Counted from the first letter of the stretch, positions 30,230 to 40,034 are shown. The stretch: 53,349 bases of DNA from Cyanobacteria bacterium SW_9_44_58 (GCA_003021905.1 PXPI01000039.1:1-53349); one strand, 5' to 3'. Program-made: numbers and translations. The notes: generated from the letters alone by a model not told the origin.

Positions 30230-30530
30230 ATATCATGAAGGCTCCTAAAATAATATGAAATTGATCAACAGTTGCTACCGATAGATTGGGGACAGGATTG
30301 GTTAATGGTTCCCCATTGATGTTTGTTAAATTAATAACTAAGCATTGTTGATGATCAGTTATGAACATTATAAGATGCCTAAGTCGGAGATTATGCTGCT
30401 TAAAACAGCAGGAATCTTCTACAGGTGAAACGCTATCTAATTGTTCCACCCTATCCCCTAGAAATGTGTCCATGAACTCTCCCTTAATTGAACTAAAAGG
30501 AATTTCGAAAAAATTTGATGAAACGCCCAT
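30222..30530 (-). pseudogene. Possible decayed small protein, antisense to the mlaF start
   Basis: The 242-base gap between the sucrose phosphatase and the ABC gene contains a minus-strand frame encoding HLIMFITDHQQCLVINLTN, which recalls small cyanobacterial proteins of the type HLFVVITDP-VVLVNVT. The frame runs antisense into the ABC gene start, with no ribosome-binding site that I can identify, and the expected N-terminal part is not recognisable. It may be a remnant or chance. Confidence 0.25.
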
Positions 30531-31257
30531 TCTCGATGAAATCGATTTAACTGTTTATGATGGAGAAGCTTTAGTCATTATTGGTCCTTCCGGCACTGGA
30601 AAATCAACGATTCTTAGAATTATTGCCGGGTTGCTTGCGCCAGACAGCGGCGACATTTATATCAAAGGAGAACACAGAAAAGGGTTAATCGAAGAACATA
30701 AAAATGCCATGAATATTAGCATGGTTTTCCAGCAAGCCGCATTATTTGATTCCTTAACCGTTGATGAAAATGTTGGCTTTTATCTGTATCAAAACTCTCG
30801 ATTATCCCAGGAAAAAATTCGCCAATTAGTGGAAGAGAAGCTGGAAATGGTCGGATTGCCAGGAACAGCAGATTTATCGCCAGCTCAATTATCAGGGGGC
30901 ATGAAAAAACGAGTCAGTTTTGCCCGTGCCATTATGTCCAATCCCGAGGATTCCCAAAGTTGCCCTGCTGCCATTCTCTATGACGAACCCACTGCCGGGT
31001 TAGATCCCATCGCCTCAACGGTTATTGAAGATTTGGTACGAGACTTGCAAGGGACAAACACCGGATGCGGCACCTACGTTATGGTCAGTCACCAAGAGAG
31101 TACAATTCGTCGGACTGCCGATCGCGTTATTTTTCTTTACGGTGGTAAGGTACAGTGGCAGGGAAGTGTCGAGGAAATTGACACCACCGATCACCCCATG
31201 GTACGACAATTCTTTAGTGCCAGTGTTGAAGGGCCAATTCGTGTCATTGGCGGTTAA
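30472..31257 (+). CDS. ABC transporter ATP-binding protein, MlaF-like
   Basis: ATPase of an MCE-type lipid transporter (Mla in proteobacteria, TGD in plastids) that moves phospholipids between membranes. 261 residues from ATG 30472: Walker A GPSGTGKS (38-45), Q-loop VFQQAALF, signature LSGGMKKR, Walker B ILYDEPTAGLD and His switch VSHQ. LSGGMKKRV is typical of MlaF. The next gene, 25 bases on, is the MCE substrate-binding protein; a permease (MlaE) gene is not in the window. An upstream in-frame ATG at 30361 adds 37 non-conserved residues and is rejected. Confidence 0.9.
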   Translation: MNSPLIELKGISKKFDETPILDEIDLTVYDGEALVIIGPSGTGKSTILRIIAGLLAPDSGDIYIKGEHRKGLIEEHKNAMNISMVFQQAALFDSLTVDENVGFYLYQNSRLSQEKIRQLVEEKLEMVGLPGTADLSPAQLSGGMKKRVSFARAIMSNPEDSQSCPAAILYDEPTAGLDPIASTVIEDLVRDLQGTNTGCGTYVMVSHQESTIRRTADRVIFLYGGKVQWQGSVEEIDTTDHPMVRQFFSASVEGPIRVIGG

Positions 31258-31282
31258 ATCAAATTAAGTTAAGGATATTGAT

Positions 31283-32566
31283 ATGCGATCGCGTACAATT
31301 CGAGAAGGATCTGTGGGCCTGCTGATTGTTTTTAGTTTCCTCTTATTTGGGGGCATTATTATTTGGTTAAAGGGATTTCGATTGGGACAAGAAAGTTACA
31401 AAATGACCATTACGTTTGATAATGCCAACCGAGTCATTGCTGGATCACCGGTTCGATATCGGGGCGTTAACGTTGGAGAAGTAGTAAGTATTAATCCCAA
31501 TGCCAATGGCGTTGCCGTGGAAGTAAAAATTAATCGCGTTGACTTGAGGATTCCTCGGGAAAATTTATTAGTGGAAGCGAATCAATCGGGATTAATTGGC
31601 GAAACATCAATTGATATTTATCCGCGAGCCAAACTTGCTAGCGCAAAACCAGTCACCAATCCCATTAGCGAGGAATGCAATTCCAATATCGTCGTTTGTG
31701 AAAATGATAAAGTGCCAGGGAAAGTGGGTGCCAGCATAGATCAGTTAATTCGCAATACATCCCAGGCCGCGGAATTAGTTAGTGACCCGGAACTATTTAA
31801 TAATCTCAAAGAAGTGGCAAAAAGTGCTCAAGAGGCTGCCGATGGCATTGCCGAAGTCAGTCGTGAATTATCGGCAATTTCGGGAACCGTGACGAAACAA
31901 TTGGAAGTGTTAACCAAAACCACAGAAGAAACCGGCAAACAAGTGGCAGCTACCGCCAATCAAACGGAAGAATTAATTCGCAACATTAATCGGGTTGTTG
32001 TAACAAATCAAGATAATATTGAAACCACGCTAACTCAAACGGAAGAATTAGTTCGCAATATTAATCAGGTTGTGGTCGCCAATCAAGATAATATTGAAGC
32101 CACGCTTTCTGAAATTAGCCAAACCAGTCAACAATTAAATCGTAGTTTTAAAACACTTGCCCCAACCTTAGAAAAAGTGAATAGCAGTTTAGAACAAGCG
32201 GATCTGGCAAAAATTACTCAAAACTTAGAAACCTTAAGCACCAATGCAGTGAAAACGTCTGAAAACTTACAGCAAGCGTCTAAAACTTTAAGCAGTTCGG
32301 AAAACTTGCTATTGCTACAACAAACCCTAGACTCAGCAAGAGCCACCTTTAAAAATACCCAAAAAATAACCTCTGATCTAGATCAATTAACAGGAAACCC
32401 CGAATTTAGAAATAATCTGAAAGACTTAGTAGAGGGGTTAAGTGAGTTGCTCTCTTCTACGCAACAATTAGAACAACAGGTCATTGCCATTGAAAAACAA
32501 AAAAAGCAAGACGAAACCAAAACAGATCAAAAAGAAAGCAAGTCTCCAGTTAAAAATCGTCAGTAA
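31283..32566 (+). CDS. MCE-domain (MlaD-like) lipid transport protein
   Basis: 427 residues: one N-terminal membrane anchor (about 11-29), an MCE domain (about 39-117; FDNANRVIAGSPVRYRGVNV), then a long helical region predicted as coiled coil. Residues 227-251 and 252-276 are a tandem 25-residue repeat, 20 identical (QTEELIRNIN.../QTEELVRNIN...). A Lys/Gln-rich C-terminus follows. It would form a hexameric ring that bridges membranes. The start codon sits inside a HIP1-like GCGATCGC and has AAGGAT upstream. It overlaps the convergent ArgS-like gene by 17 bases. Confidence 0.88.
   Translation: MRSRTIREGSVGLLIVFSFLLFGGIIIWLKGFRLGQESYKMTITFDNANRVIAGSPVRYRGVNVGEVVSINPNANGVAVEVKINRVDLRIPRENLLVEANQSGLIGETSIDIYPRAKLASAKPVTNPISEECNSNIVVCENDKVPGKVGASIDQLIRNTSQAAELVSDPELFNNLKEVAKSAQEAADGIAEVSRELSAISGTVTKQLEVLTKTTEETGKQVAATANQTEELIRNINRVVVTNQDNIETTLTQTEELVRNINQVVVANQDNIEATLSEISQTSQQLNRSFKTLAPTLEKVNSSLEQADLAKITQNLETLSTNAVKTSENLQQASKTLSSSENLLLLQQTLDSARATFKNTQKITSDLDQLTGNPEFRNNLKDLVEGLSELLSSTQQLEQQVIAIEKQKKQDETKTDQKESKSPVKNRQ
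31961..32110 (+). repeat. Two tandem 75-base repeats inside the MCE gene
   Basis: Copies at 31961-32035 and 32036-32110 encode 25-residue units differing at five positions. Each keeps the reading frame, so the coiled-coil arm is lengthened by one unit. It looks like a recent in-frame duplication. Confidence 0.9.
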
Positions 32567-33356
32567 GATATTGTAGAACTCCTTGAGCGATTGCAATTAA
32601 ATTTAAGCGCATCATGGCAATTTGAGGAAAGTGGGTTTGTTGACGATCAAAAATTCGGCAGCAGCGATGAAACCGAATAAAGGCTTCACTTAGATGATTC
32701 GCAAGTTTAGAAGTTCTCTGAGAACGATAAGAATTTTGTAGGTGATCAATTGTCATGATTAATTGATAAATAAACTGCCAATCTTCAGGTTGCAATAAAT
32801 TTTGTTTACCCAAGGAACAATTTGTGTCGTTGCCAGTATTATCAGTGAGAGAAATCAGATTTGCTTCTGCCCCTAGTTGTAGCAGTCGGCAACAGCGATG
32901 ATGGGTATATTGGGAAAAAGACAGAGGAGTCTCTATTAACGGAAATGAGACAGGAAGTGCTGGAAATGGCGTTAAACATTGTTGCAGCCATGATTGAATC
33001 GTCCCTTCTGTTAACGTAAATTGAATCCAACCGGAACCAATATTTTGAATGGGAATCAAGTGTTGATGCAGTGCTGGTTGTAAATAAATCGCTAATTGTT
33101 GAGCGATTTCAGTCGCCTCAATAGATGCTTGAGTAGCCAAAGCGATCGCGATCGCGCTACGATAATGAATTAAATTTCCTTTTTGTCTAATTGTAAAGGG
33201 GATGGCAGACTCCTTTACTTGTATGTTCCTGGTTGGCAAGGGAACTTGCCTTAAAGCACATTGAATCTCTTTTCTCAGCAAAGCCTTAAAAGAGATAAAT
33301 GTTACGAATCCCCTTGACGAATTTCGCAATTTCAATGTATAGTTTGATACTTGCAT
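32550..33356 (-). CDS. ArgS-like protein lacking the catalytic domain (N-terminal plus DALR domains)
   Basis: About 268 residues from ATG 33356. The first about 130 resemble the ArgS N-terminal tRNA-elbow domain (RSAIAIALATQASIEATEIAQQL...GSGWIQFTL). The last about 110 resemble the DALR anticodon-binding domain (SEAFIRFHRCCRIF...RLNLIAIAQGVLQYL). The Rossmann catalytic core with HIGH and KMSK-type motifs is absent, so it cannot charge tRNA but may bind tRNA-Arg. Its ATG could also be at 33407, one base from the divergent regulator start; that longer form would translate through the regulator's promoter. Confidence 0.75.
   Translation of the reverse strand: MQVSNYTLKLRNSSRGFVTFISFKALLRKEIQCALRQVPLPTRNIQVKESAIPFTIRQKGNLIHYRSAIAIALATQASIEATEIAQQLAIYLQPALHQHLIPIQNIGSGWIQFTLTEGTIQSWLQQCLTPFPALPVSFPLIETPLSFSQYTHHRCCRLLQLGAEANLISLTDNTGNDTNCSLGKQNLLQPEDWQFIYQLIMTIDHLQNSYRSQRTSKLANHLSEAFIRFHRCCRIFDRQQTHFPQIAMMRLNLIAIAQGVLQYLTDDF
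33314..33350 (+). promoter_or_regulatory. Promoter of the Crp-family gene with an NtcA-type palindrome on the -10 box
   Basis: TTGACG at 33314-33319, 18-base spacer, TATAGT at 33338-33343: a good sigma-70 promoter reading toward the regulator at 33406. GTA-N8-TAC, the NtcA consensus, covers 33337-33350 and therefore overlaps the -10. Bound there, a regulator should repress rather than activate. The site also lies inside or just upstream of the ArgS-like gene start on the other strand. Confidence 0.6.
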
Positions 33357-33405
33357 AAGCGCTTTCTTCCAAGAATCAACAACAGCACGAGCCTTACGGA
33401 AACTC

Positions 33406-34107
33406 ATGTATCCCTCTTCTTCTGCCGAGACCAGTCGTCCCTTTCTTATTTGGCAAAAAGTGATCAACTGGGCGCAAAATCATTATCGGGAACGCACCTT
33501 CAATAAAGATGAACGAATTCCTGCTCACCCAGGATTGTTATATCTCGTTCAACAAGGGGTCATTCGGTTAGCCGGAGTTTCTGAACAATCCGCCTCTAAG
33601 GAAGAATCGGAAGAAGGAGAAACCTTCCTAGGATTTATTGCCGCCGGTCAACCCTTTGAAATTGTTGCTCAATCCCCTTATGCCTTACAAGCCTATGCCC
33701 ATGTTGATGGAACCTCTGTGATTTGGCTTTATTGGCAAGACTTGGATAACTGGCCTCATTTTCATTGGGAAGTGTTAGAAGCATTCCGTGCCCAACATCA
33801 GCGGAAATTAATTTGGTTAAGCACCTTGGGGCAACGACAAACCATTGAGCGGTTGCTGGGATTTCTTACCTTACTTATCGAAGAACATGGCAAACCTGTC
33901 AAAGAAGGCTATTGTCTCCCCTTTTCCCTAACCCATGCTCAAATTGGCAGTGCCATTGGTTCCACTCGGGTAACAGTGACGCGCCTCATGGGAAAGTTGC
34001 GAGAAAAAGGCATGATTACCATTATCGGCGATAATTTAATTTGTTTGCCAAGTTATCCGGAACCGATTACTGGTGCCGAAGAAGAGACGATTATTTCAAA
34101 ACGCTAA
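33406..34107 (+). CDS. Crp/Fnr-family regulator with an NtcA-like helix-turn-helix
   Basis: 233 residues. The N-terminal effector domain (about 25-115) is diverged and Trp-rich, without the NtcA 2-oxoglutarate residues that I can recognise. After a dimer helix (about 120-160) comes a Crp-type winged helix (about 174-208) whose LTHAQIGSAIGSTRVTVTRL is almost identical to NtcA, including GSTRVTVTRL in the recognition helix. It should read a GTA-N8-TAC site, and one lies 56 bases upstream of its own start. It is not NtcA itself. The divergent neighbour is the ArgS-like gene. Confidence 0.85.
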   Translation: MYPSSSAETSRPFLIWQKVINWAQNHYRERTFNKDERIPAHPGLLYLVQQGVIRLAGVSEQSASKEESEEGETFLGFIAAGQPFEIVAQSPYALQAYAHVDGTSVIWLYWQDLDNWPHFHWEVLEAFRAQHQRKLIWLSTLGQRQTIERLLGFLTLLIEEHGKPVKEGYCLPFSLTHAQIGSAIGSTRVTVTRLMGKLREKGMITIIGDNLICLPSYPEPITGAEEETIISKR

Positions 34108-34150
34108 GATAAACTTGTTTACCAGTAGCAAGTTAATCATTAATCCTTCG

Positions 34151-35263
34151 ATGAATTTTCATTTCCGCTTCGGAATCGTCAGCGATCTCCATATTGCTGT
34201 GGAAAAAACGATTTTCAATCATCCCAAACGCTTTCACCTAGTGGAAGTGAGTATTCCTAGTTTTCAAAAAGCCGCTGAACACCTCAAAAGCCTCGATATT
34301 GATTTTCTCTTACTTCCCGGAGACTTAACCCAAGATGGAGAACCCGAAAATCACCAGTGGTTATCAACATATCTGCAAAACCTTCCCTTTCCAGTGTATG
34401 TCATTCCCGGGAACCATGATATTCCCACCCCCTCAGGCCATAATCCGGGAAAAAATCCCGCAATTCCCTATCAAGAATTTCCAGCCTACTACACTCGCTA
34501 CGGCTATCAAAATACCCATCAACTTTATTACACCTGTGAGTTGCACCCAGGAGTGCAATTAGTTGCCCTCAACTCCAATATTTTTGATGAAACCGGCAAC
34601 CAACTGGGCTGTCTCGATGAAGAACAATTGCAGTGGCTAGAAAACTTATTGCCAACTATTCAAAACAAGTTGGTTCTAGTCATGATCCACCATAATGTCA
34701 TTGAACATTTTCCAGGGCAAGCCCATCATGACTTGTCCAACCGGTATATGTTAGATAATGCAGACCGTCTCAAGCAACTTCTCAATCGCTACGGGGTGCG
34801 TTTAATTTTCACCGGTCATCTTCATATCCAAGACATTGCCAAAGAGGGAGACTTATACGAAGTGACAACCGGGTCTTTAGTCAGTTATCCCCATGCCTAT
34901 CGCGTAGTTGATGTTAGCGGCAACTCTCCCGATAACCTACAGTTGAATATTGAATCCCATTGGGTAAAAGCTGTTCCAGGCTGGGAGAATTTGTTGCACT
35001 TTTCTCGGGAATGGATGGGCGATCGCGCCGATCCGTTTATGATGAAACTCCTCACTAGGCCGCCGCTTAATCTCCCCTCCGAGGAGGCAGCGAAATTTGT
35101 TCCCGAGTTGCGGTATTTTTGGGCCGATATTGCCCAAGGAGATGCCGTGTTTTCCTTCCCCCATTTTCCGCCGCAAGTCAGGGACTTTTTTGAACAGTTT
35201 AGTGAACAGGAAAAATTGACCTACCACCGGATTAGTGATAATCACACCTGCCTCCAGTTATGA
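34151..35263 (+). CDS. Calcineurin-like metallophosphoesterase
   Basis: 370 residues with the binuclear-metal motifs in order: DLH (Asp12, His14), GDLTQDGEPENH (about 60-71), GNHD (about 90), HHN in MIHHNVIEH and GHLH. Family members cleave cyclic nucleotides, phosphodiesters or phosphoproteins; the substrate here is unknown. The start is ATG 34151, immediately before MNFHFRFGIVSDLH; the frame upstream runs into the regulator gene. Convergent with the DUF2973 gene. Confidence 0.85.
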   Translation: MNFHFRFGIVSDLHIAVEKTIFNHPKRFHLVEVSIPSFQKAAEHLKSLDIDFLLLPGDLTQDGEPENHQWLSTYLQNLPFPVYVIPGNHDIPTPSGHNPGKNPAIPYQEFPAYYTRYGYQNTHQLYYTCELHPGVQLVALNSNIFDETGNQLGCLDEEQLQWLENLLPTIQNKLVLVMIHHNVIEHFPGQAHHDLSNRYMLDNADRLKQLLNRYGVRLIFTGHLHIQDIAKEGDLYEVTTGSLVSYPHAYRVVDVSGNSPDNLQLNIESHWVKAVPGWENLLHFSREWMGDRADPFMMKLLTRPPLNLPSEEAAKFVPELRYFWADIAQGDAVFSFPHFPPQVRDFFEQFSEQEKLTYHRISDNHTCLQL

Positions 35264-35305
35264 AAGAAGGCATTGCTTTAGGAGGGAGAAGGAAACATCA
35301 TTCAG

Positions 35306-35632
35306 TTACTGCTTATCTTCTTCCTGATTGCTGCCAGGGGAGTTGTTATACAAAGCATCCAGTTTTTCTCTGGCATCATCCACATTAACAGAACGCATGA
35401 CTAACAACGGTTCATTGACCGGATTGCCTTGTTCATCCAATAATTCCGGATGAGAGGGGGCTTGGGAAGAGGCGTAACCGTTGCGATTCACCTCTTTTCT
35501 AGCGTTGCGGGAATTCCAACTGTTGCCGATGCGTTGGGTTTCGGTTCCAATATTGATAAGACTGCGAATTAAGTTGCTAACGGCGAAAAATGCAATAACC
35601 GTAAAAGCAATGATGTATAGTAGGTGTAACAT
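35306..35632 (-). CDS. DUF2973 protein
   Basis: A 108-residue protein found in cyanobacteria: one N-terminal membrane helix (LLYIIAFTVIAFFAVSNLIR, 4-23) and a polar tail containing PELLDEQGNPVNEPLLVMRS, the recognisable DUF2973 core. Function unknown. The DUF2605 gene lies 165 bases upstream on the same strand, an arrangement often seen for these two families. Confidence 0.85.
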   Translation of the reverse strand: MLHLLYIIAFTVIAFFAVSNLIRSLINIGTETQRIGNSWNSRNARKEVNRNGYASSQAPSHPELLDEQGNPVNEPLLVMRSVNVDDAREKLDALYNNSPGSNQEEDKQ

Positions 35633-35797
35633 GATTTTCCTCTTAAACCAATCGAAATCGTTTTTATTTTCGGAATGCAGATGTTAAGAAAAGCAAGGGA
35701 TTTATAATCTTGTTATATCCAACATTTTAACCTGTTTCGCTGCTCCCCAAGCGAGCTTGGTACTGTCGATTCTGCATTGCCGCCTGCCGGCATTCCG

Positions 35798-36058
35798 TTA
35801 CCAGTTTATGCCAGGGGTGGTGGACATTTCCACACCGACATTGCCATCAGTCGCTTGCAATAAACTCTGAGCGGCCGCGACTTCTTCTTGAGCCGACTTT
35901 ACCCGATGCAATAAATCCGCTTGCTCCCGGGGAGATAGCACTGCCATCTCTTGGAATTCCAATAAATTGCGAGAGCGGGAAAACCAATACTGGAAGTCTT
36001 CCAATAAAGGCTCTAAAATTGCTTTTAATAGCGCTTGCCAATCCAATTCCGAAGCCAT
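35798..36058 (-). CDS. DUF2605 protein
   Basis: An 86-residue soluble, largely helical protein from a cyanobacterial family of unknown function. Recognisable features: LLKAILEPLLEDFQYWFSRS near the N-terminus and a MAVLSPREQADLLHRV helix. Next to DUF2973, whose gene follows on the same strand. Confidence 0.85.
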   Translation of the reverse strand: MASELDWQALLKAILEPLLEDFQYWFSRSRNLLEFQEMAVLSPREQADLLHRVKSAQEEVAAAQSLLQATDGNVGVEMSTTPGINW

Positions 36059-36200
36059 AGGGTGAGTGGGGTAATCGTTAATTTCATCTGACTTAATTTA
36101 AATCTTAACTTTCTTTACAAAAATTAACGTCTAACGGAAAGAGGAGTCGCTAACTTCGAGCATCAGCCTTGATTCTAGAGATCAAGTTACAGATTGGGAG

Positions 36201-37541
36201 CTAGGCTGATTCCGGTTTCGGCAAAGAAGAAGGATGAAGCAACAGTTCAGCCGTAGAGCGTTTTTCTACCATTTCCTTAGTAATTTCACAACGGCGAATG
36301 TCCTCCCGGGAGGGTAAATCATACATAACATCCAGCATAATTTCTTCAATGATGCCGCGTAGCGCTCTTGCCCCAGTTTTGCGCCGATTTGCTTCTTGCG
36401 CGATCGCGTGCAGGGCTTCGGTGGTAAACGCCAGTTCAATATTATCCATCCCCAGCAATTTCTGATACTGCTTAACTAGAGCATTGCGCGGCTGCGTCAA
36501 AATGGAGATTAACGCTTCCTCATCCAACGGTTCAATGACGGCTGAGACAGGAATCCGCCCCACAAATTCGGGAATCATGCCAAACTTAATAAAGTCATCC
36601 GGTTGCAAATGCTTCAAGATATCGGCAGTTCGTTTTTCCTTGGTCATGGCTTCTCCTTCTTCGCCATGAATAAAACCGATGGATTTCCGACCAATGCGCT
36701 GTTCCACGACTTTCTCCAAGCCGACAAAGGCCCCGCCGCAGATAAATAAAATATTGCTGGTATCAATCTGGATACAATCTTGGTAAGGATGTTTCCGTCC
36801 CCCTTGCGGCGGCACATTGGCCACAGTTCCTTCCAGCATCTTCAACAGCGCCTGTTGAACGCCTTCCCCGGATACATCGCGGGTAATGGAAGTGTTTTCG
36901 CTTTTACGGGCTACTTTATCGATTTCGTCAATATAGATAATGCCCCGTTGTGCCTGCGCTACATCCGAGTCCGCCACTTGGAGCAAGCGCAGCAGAATAT
37001 TTTCCACATCTTCCCCGACGTAACCGGATTCCGTGAGCGTTGTCGCATCGGCCACTGCAAAGGGCACTTCTAAAATTTCAGCAAGGGTTTGGGCAAGCAG
37101 GGTTTTGCCGCAACCGGTGGGGCCAATGAGCAGAATGTTGGACTTTTGCAACTGAACATTGGAATCGCCGGCCTCAGACCCTTTGTTGTCCTCCAGAAGA
37201 CTCAGACGTTTATAGTGGTTATAAACGGCCACTGACAAGACTTTTTTGGCTTCTTCCTGACCAATGACATAGTCATCGAGATGACGTTTAATCTGTTTGG
37301 GTTTGGGAAGCTGGCTCAAGGAGAGCTGACCGGCGCTGTGAGATTTTTCTTGTTCTTGTTCGGCAGCAGACACCGCCTCCGAGCGCGATGACGGTTCAAT
37401 CAACTCATCGTCGAGAATTTCATTGCACAATTCCACACATTCATCGCAAATATACACCCCAGGACCTGCGATCAACTTGCGGACTTGCTCTTGCGATTTA
37501 CCGCAAAAAGAACATTTTAAGTGAGAGTCGAATTTTGACAT
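36201..37541 (-). CDS. clpX: ATP-dependent Clp protease, ATPase subunit ClpX
   Basis: AAA+ unfoldase that feeds tagged proteins into ClpP. 446 residues: N-terminal zinc finger (Cys10, Cys13, Cys32, Cys35), Walker A GPTGCGKT, Walker [10 protein letters not shown], pore loop [27 protein letters not shown] (near the ClpP-binding IGF loop) and a C-terminal sensor-2 region. It follows clpP by 27 bases in the tig-clpP-clpX operon. Confidence 0.97.
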   Translation of the reverse strand: MSKFDSHLKCSFCGKSQEQVRKLIAGPGVYICDECVELCNEILDDELIEPSSRSEAVSAAEQEQEKSHSAGQLSLSQLPKPKQIKRHLDDYVIGQEEAKKVLSVAVYNHYKRLSLLEDNKGSEAGDSNVQLQKSNILLIGPTGCGKTLLAQTLAEILEVPFAVADATTLTESGYVGEDVENILLRLLQVADSDVAQAQRGIIYIDEIDKVARKSENTSITRDVSGEGVQQALLKMLEGTVANVPPQGGRKHPYQDCIQIDTSNILFICGGAFVGLEKVVEQRIGRKSIGFIHGEEGEAMTKEKRTADILKHLQPDDFIKFGMIPEFVGRIPVSAVIEPLDEEALISILTQPRNALVKQYQKLLGMDNIELAFTTEALHAIAQEANRRKTGARALRGIIEEIMLDVMYDLPSREDIRRCEITKEMVEKRSTAELLLHPSSLPKPESA

Positions 37542-37568
37542 AGTTTCCTGAGCCTGCGTTTTCAGTTT

Positions 37569-38252
37569 TTAAGTGGTCACCATTTCCTTAACTGAGCGAG
37601 TTTGCGGGGAAATGACTTCGTCAATTAAACCGTACTCTTTAGCTTGCTGAGCGGACATATAAAAATCGCGATCCGTATCTTCCGCAATTCGCTCTAAAGG
37701 TTGTCCGGTGTGGCCTGCGAGGAGTTCGTTAATGGTATTTTTAATATACAACAGCTCCCGGGCTTGAATTTCAATATCGGCAGCCTGCCCTTGAGCGCCT
37801 CCCAGGGGTTGGTGAATGAGTATCCGGGAGTTGGCCAGAGACATGCGTTTGCCAGGGGCCCCGCCGGCTAACAGAAACGCGCCCATGCTCGCGGCTGCCC
37901 CATAACAAATAGTGGCGACATCAGGCTGAATTTGCTGCATGGTGTCATAAATGGCCATTCCCGCATAAACAGAACCGCCTGGGGAATTGATATAGAGTTG
38001 GATATCGGTATCCGGGTCTTCTGCTTCTAAAAAGAGCATCTGGGCGGCTACCGAATCCGCCAATTTGTCATCAACAGGTATGCCTAAAAAGATAATGCGC
38101 TCCCGAAGCAGACGGGAATAGAGATCAAAGGCTCGTTCTCCCATTCCTGAGTCTTCAATGACCATGGGCACTACCGCCCCTTGGGCTTGAGAGGGAATCG
38201 AATCGGAAGCGCCGCTAGTGAGCTCGGGATCGGGCATTTGGGAATAAATCAT
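37569..38252 (-). CDS. clpP: ATP-dependent Clp protease proteolytic subunit
   Basis: Serine protease forming the chamber for ClpX substrates. 227 residues from ATG 38252, the size of the Synechocystis ClpX partner (ClpP2). Catalytic triad: Ser122 (GAAASMGAF), His147 (ILIHQPLGG) and Asp196 (DTDRDFYMS). A TTG at 38264 would add four residues. It is between tig (56 bases upstream) and clpX. Confidence 0.95.
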   Translation of the reverse strand: MIYSQMPDPELTSGASDSIPSQAQGAVVPMVIEDSGMGERAFDLYSRLLRERIIFLGIPVDDKLADSVAAQMLFLEAEDPDTDIQLYINSPGGSVYAGMAIYDTMQQIQPDVATICYGAAASMGAFLLAGGAPGKRMSLANSRILIHQPLGGAQGQAADIEIQARELLYIKNTINELLAGHTGQPLERIAEDTDRDFYMSAQQAKEYGLIDEVISPQTRSVKEMVTT

Positions 38253-38308
38253 AAATGAATCCAAATTTCTGTAATAACAACTGCAATGCGTCCTGTCCTT
38301 ATTATGGC

Positions 38309-39721
38309 TTATTCGCCTTGATTGCTTGGAGAGCTAGCGGTTGCTTGTTCCGAGGTTTGTTGTTCTGCTTCCTCATCGCTATCGGAATCGGAATCGGACT
38401 GGAGGGTGCCTTCCGGAACTAATTCCACTTCCGCTTGTTCCCGCAGCCAAGCCAGGGCTTTCTCTTGGCGCAGATCTTCTTCCACATAGTCTTGCAAGCG
38501 GTCTTCGTCGTACTCTTGCTCTTGTTCTTGGAGTTGTTGTCTAACTTCTTCAGCTTTATTGTTCAGTTCCTCTTCAGTGGGATCTAGGGATTCTTGTTTG
38601 GCAATTTCCACTAAGGTTAAATTTTGTTTCAGACGAGCAATGGCATCAGGGCGCGATCGCTGTTTCATTTGCTCAACGGCGTCTTCCGTTAGCATTTGCT
38701 GCACATCAATCCCATATTGGGCCATTTGCATGGCAGTCTGAGTAATGATGGTTTTGAGCTCCTGCTCAATCATTGTCTCGGGCAATTCAATGTCCGTTTG
38801 TTCTAATAAGGCATCCACAATTGCCTGTTCAATATTGTTTTTGGTTTGCTCTTCGGCTTGCTCTTCATATTGGTTCTGGAGTGCCTCGCGCCACTCTGCC
38901 AGGGTGGAATGTTCCCCTACATCTTCGGCAAACTCATCATCGAGTTCCGGCAATTCTTTGGCTTTTAATTCTTTGAGGGTAACACTGAATTTAGCGGTTT
39001 TCCCGGCTAAATCTTCCCGGGAATAGTTTTCGGGAAAAGTGACGGAAATTTCTTTAGTTTCCCCAGGACTCATCCCAACAATGCCTTCAACAATGCCCTC
39101 AATAAATTTGCCTTCCGCCAGTTCCAGCTCAAAGTCGCTGGCTTGCGCTCCTTCAATGGGTTTATCCCCCTCTTCTCCGGGCAACCGTCCTTCATAATCA
39201 ATAACCGTCGTCTCTCCCATTTGGGCGGGACGATCTTCAACTGGGACCAGTGTCGCTTCCTCTTCCCGCTTTTGCTGCAAATAGTCTTCCACTTGTTGCG
39301 GATCCGCTTTGACTTGTTCCGCTTTTATCTGTAAGTTTTTGTAGTCTCCCAGGTTCACTTCTGGGGGAACATCCACTGAGGCGCTGAAGGTAAATGCTTC
39401 ACCGGGCTGATATTGCTGAGTGAGTTCCTCAAAGGAGGACCGCAGTTGATAATTCCCTAAAGCATCAATTTCTTCTTGTTGAATGGCTTCATCAATGGAG
39501 GGCTGTAAAATTTCCTCTACAGCCGCCGCTTTTAACCGTTCTTTCCCAAACCGTTGCACTAATACCTGGCGAGGGACTTTCCCTTTCCGAAACCCAGGAA
39601 TATTGGCAGATTGGGTTAAATCTTTAATCACTTTCTCGTAGGCTTTTTTCGTTTCTTCCGGGGGAAGTTCAATTTCCAGACCAATTTGACTGTCGGGGAG
39701 TTTCTCCTGGGTGACTTTCAT
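38309..39721 (-). CDS. tig: Trigger factor (ribosome-associated chaperone)
   Basis: Binds at the ribosome exit tunnel and folds nascent chains; has peptidyl-prolyl isomerase activity. 470 residues: ribosome-binding domain with [11 protein letters not shown] (43-53), FKBP-like domain (about 160-250), long helical C-terminal arms, and an acidic Ser/Asp/Glu-rich tail ([18 protein letters not shown]) longer than in E. coli. First gene of the tig-clpP-clpX operon. Confidence 0.97.
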   Translation of the reverse strand: MKVTQEKLPDSQIGLEIELPPEETKKAYEKVIKDLTQSANIPGFRKGKVPRQVLVQRFGKERLKAAAVEEILQPSIDEAIQQEEIDALGNYQLRSSFEELTQQYQPGEAFTFSASVDVPPEVNLGDYKNLQIKAEQVKADPQQVEDYLQQKREEEATLVPVEDRPAQMGETTVIDYEGRLPGEEGDKPIEGAQASDFELELAEGKFIEGIVEGIVGMSPGETKEISVTFPENYSREDLAGKTAKFSVTLKELKAKELPELDDEFAEDVGEHSTLAEWREALQNQYEEQAEEQTKNNIEQAIVDALLEQTDIELPETMIEQELKTIITQTAMQMAQYGIDVQQMLTEDAVEQMKQRSRPDAIARLKQNLTLVEIAKQESLDPTEEELNNKAEEVRQQLQEQEQEYDEDRLQDYVEEDLRQEKALAWLREQAEVELVPEGTLQSDSDSDSDEEAEQQTSEQATASSPSNQGE

Positions 39722-40034
39722 ATATCGCGTTACTCTCTAAAACTAAACTTGCTAACTCTGGTTTACTACCTGTAACTGACAGGTTGCTTCCCTGCAATAG
39801 GAGGCAAGCTATTTGCTAATCTAACGATTTCGAGAATGAGACGTCAGACAAAGTCCAAATCGTTATTGTAGCATTGCCCAAGACAGTGTACATTGAAATA
39901 AAGAGACCATAAGATAAAGTTGCGATAATCCTTATTATTTTCTCTGATTATAAAATAAATTAGATAACACAATTATTATTTAGAAACCAGAAACTTAGCT
40001 GAACATTCAGACGCAATTATTGGAGGGAAAACAT
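39722..40034. other. Divergent leader region between tig and asd
   Basis: No gene. On the tig side, 39784-39807 forms an 8-bp hairpin with one G-U (TTGCTTCC/GGAGGCAA, loop of 8) that would lie in the tig 5' leader. On the asd side the sequence is AT-rich (39926-40010) with several TATAA-like stretches but no promoter I would assign with confidence. GGAGG at 40022-40026 is the asd ribosome-binding site. Confidence 0.5.

Noticed and set aside
33406-34107. Calling this gene ntcA
   Set aside because: The DNA-reading helix matches, but the effector domain is quite different from NtcA, so it is a paralogue.
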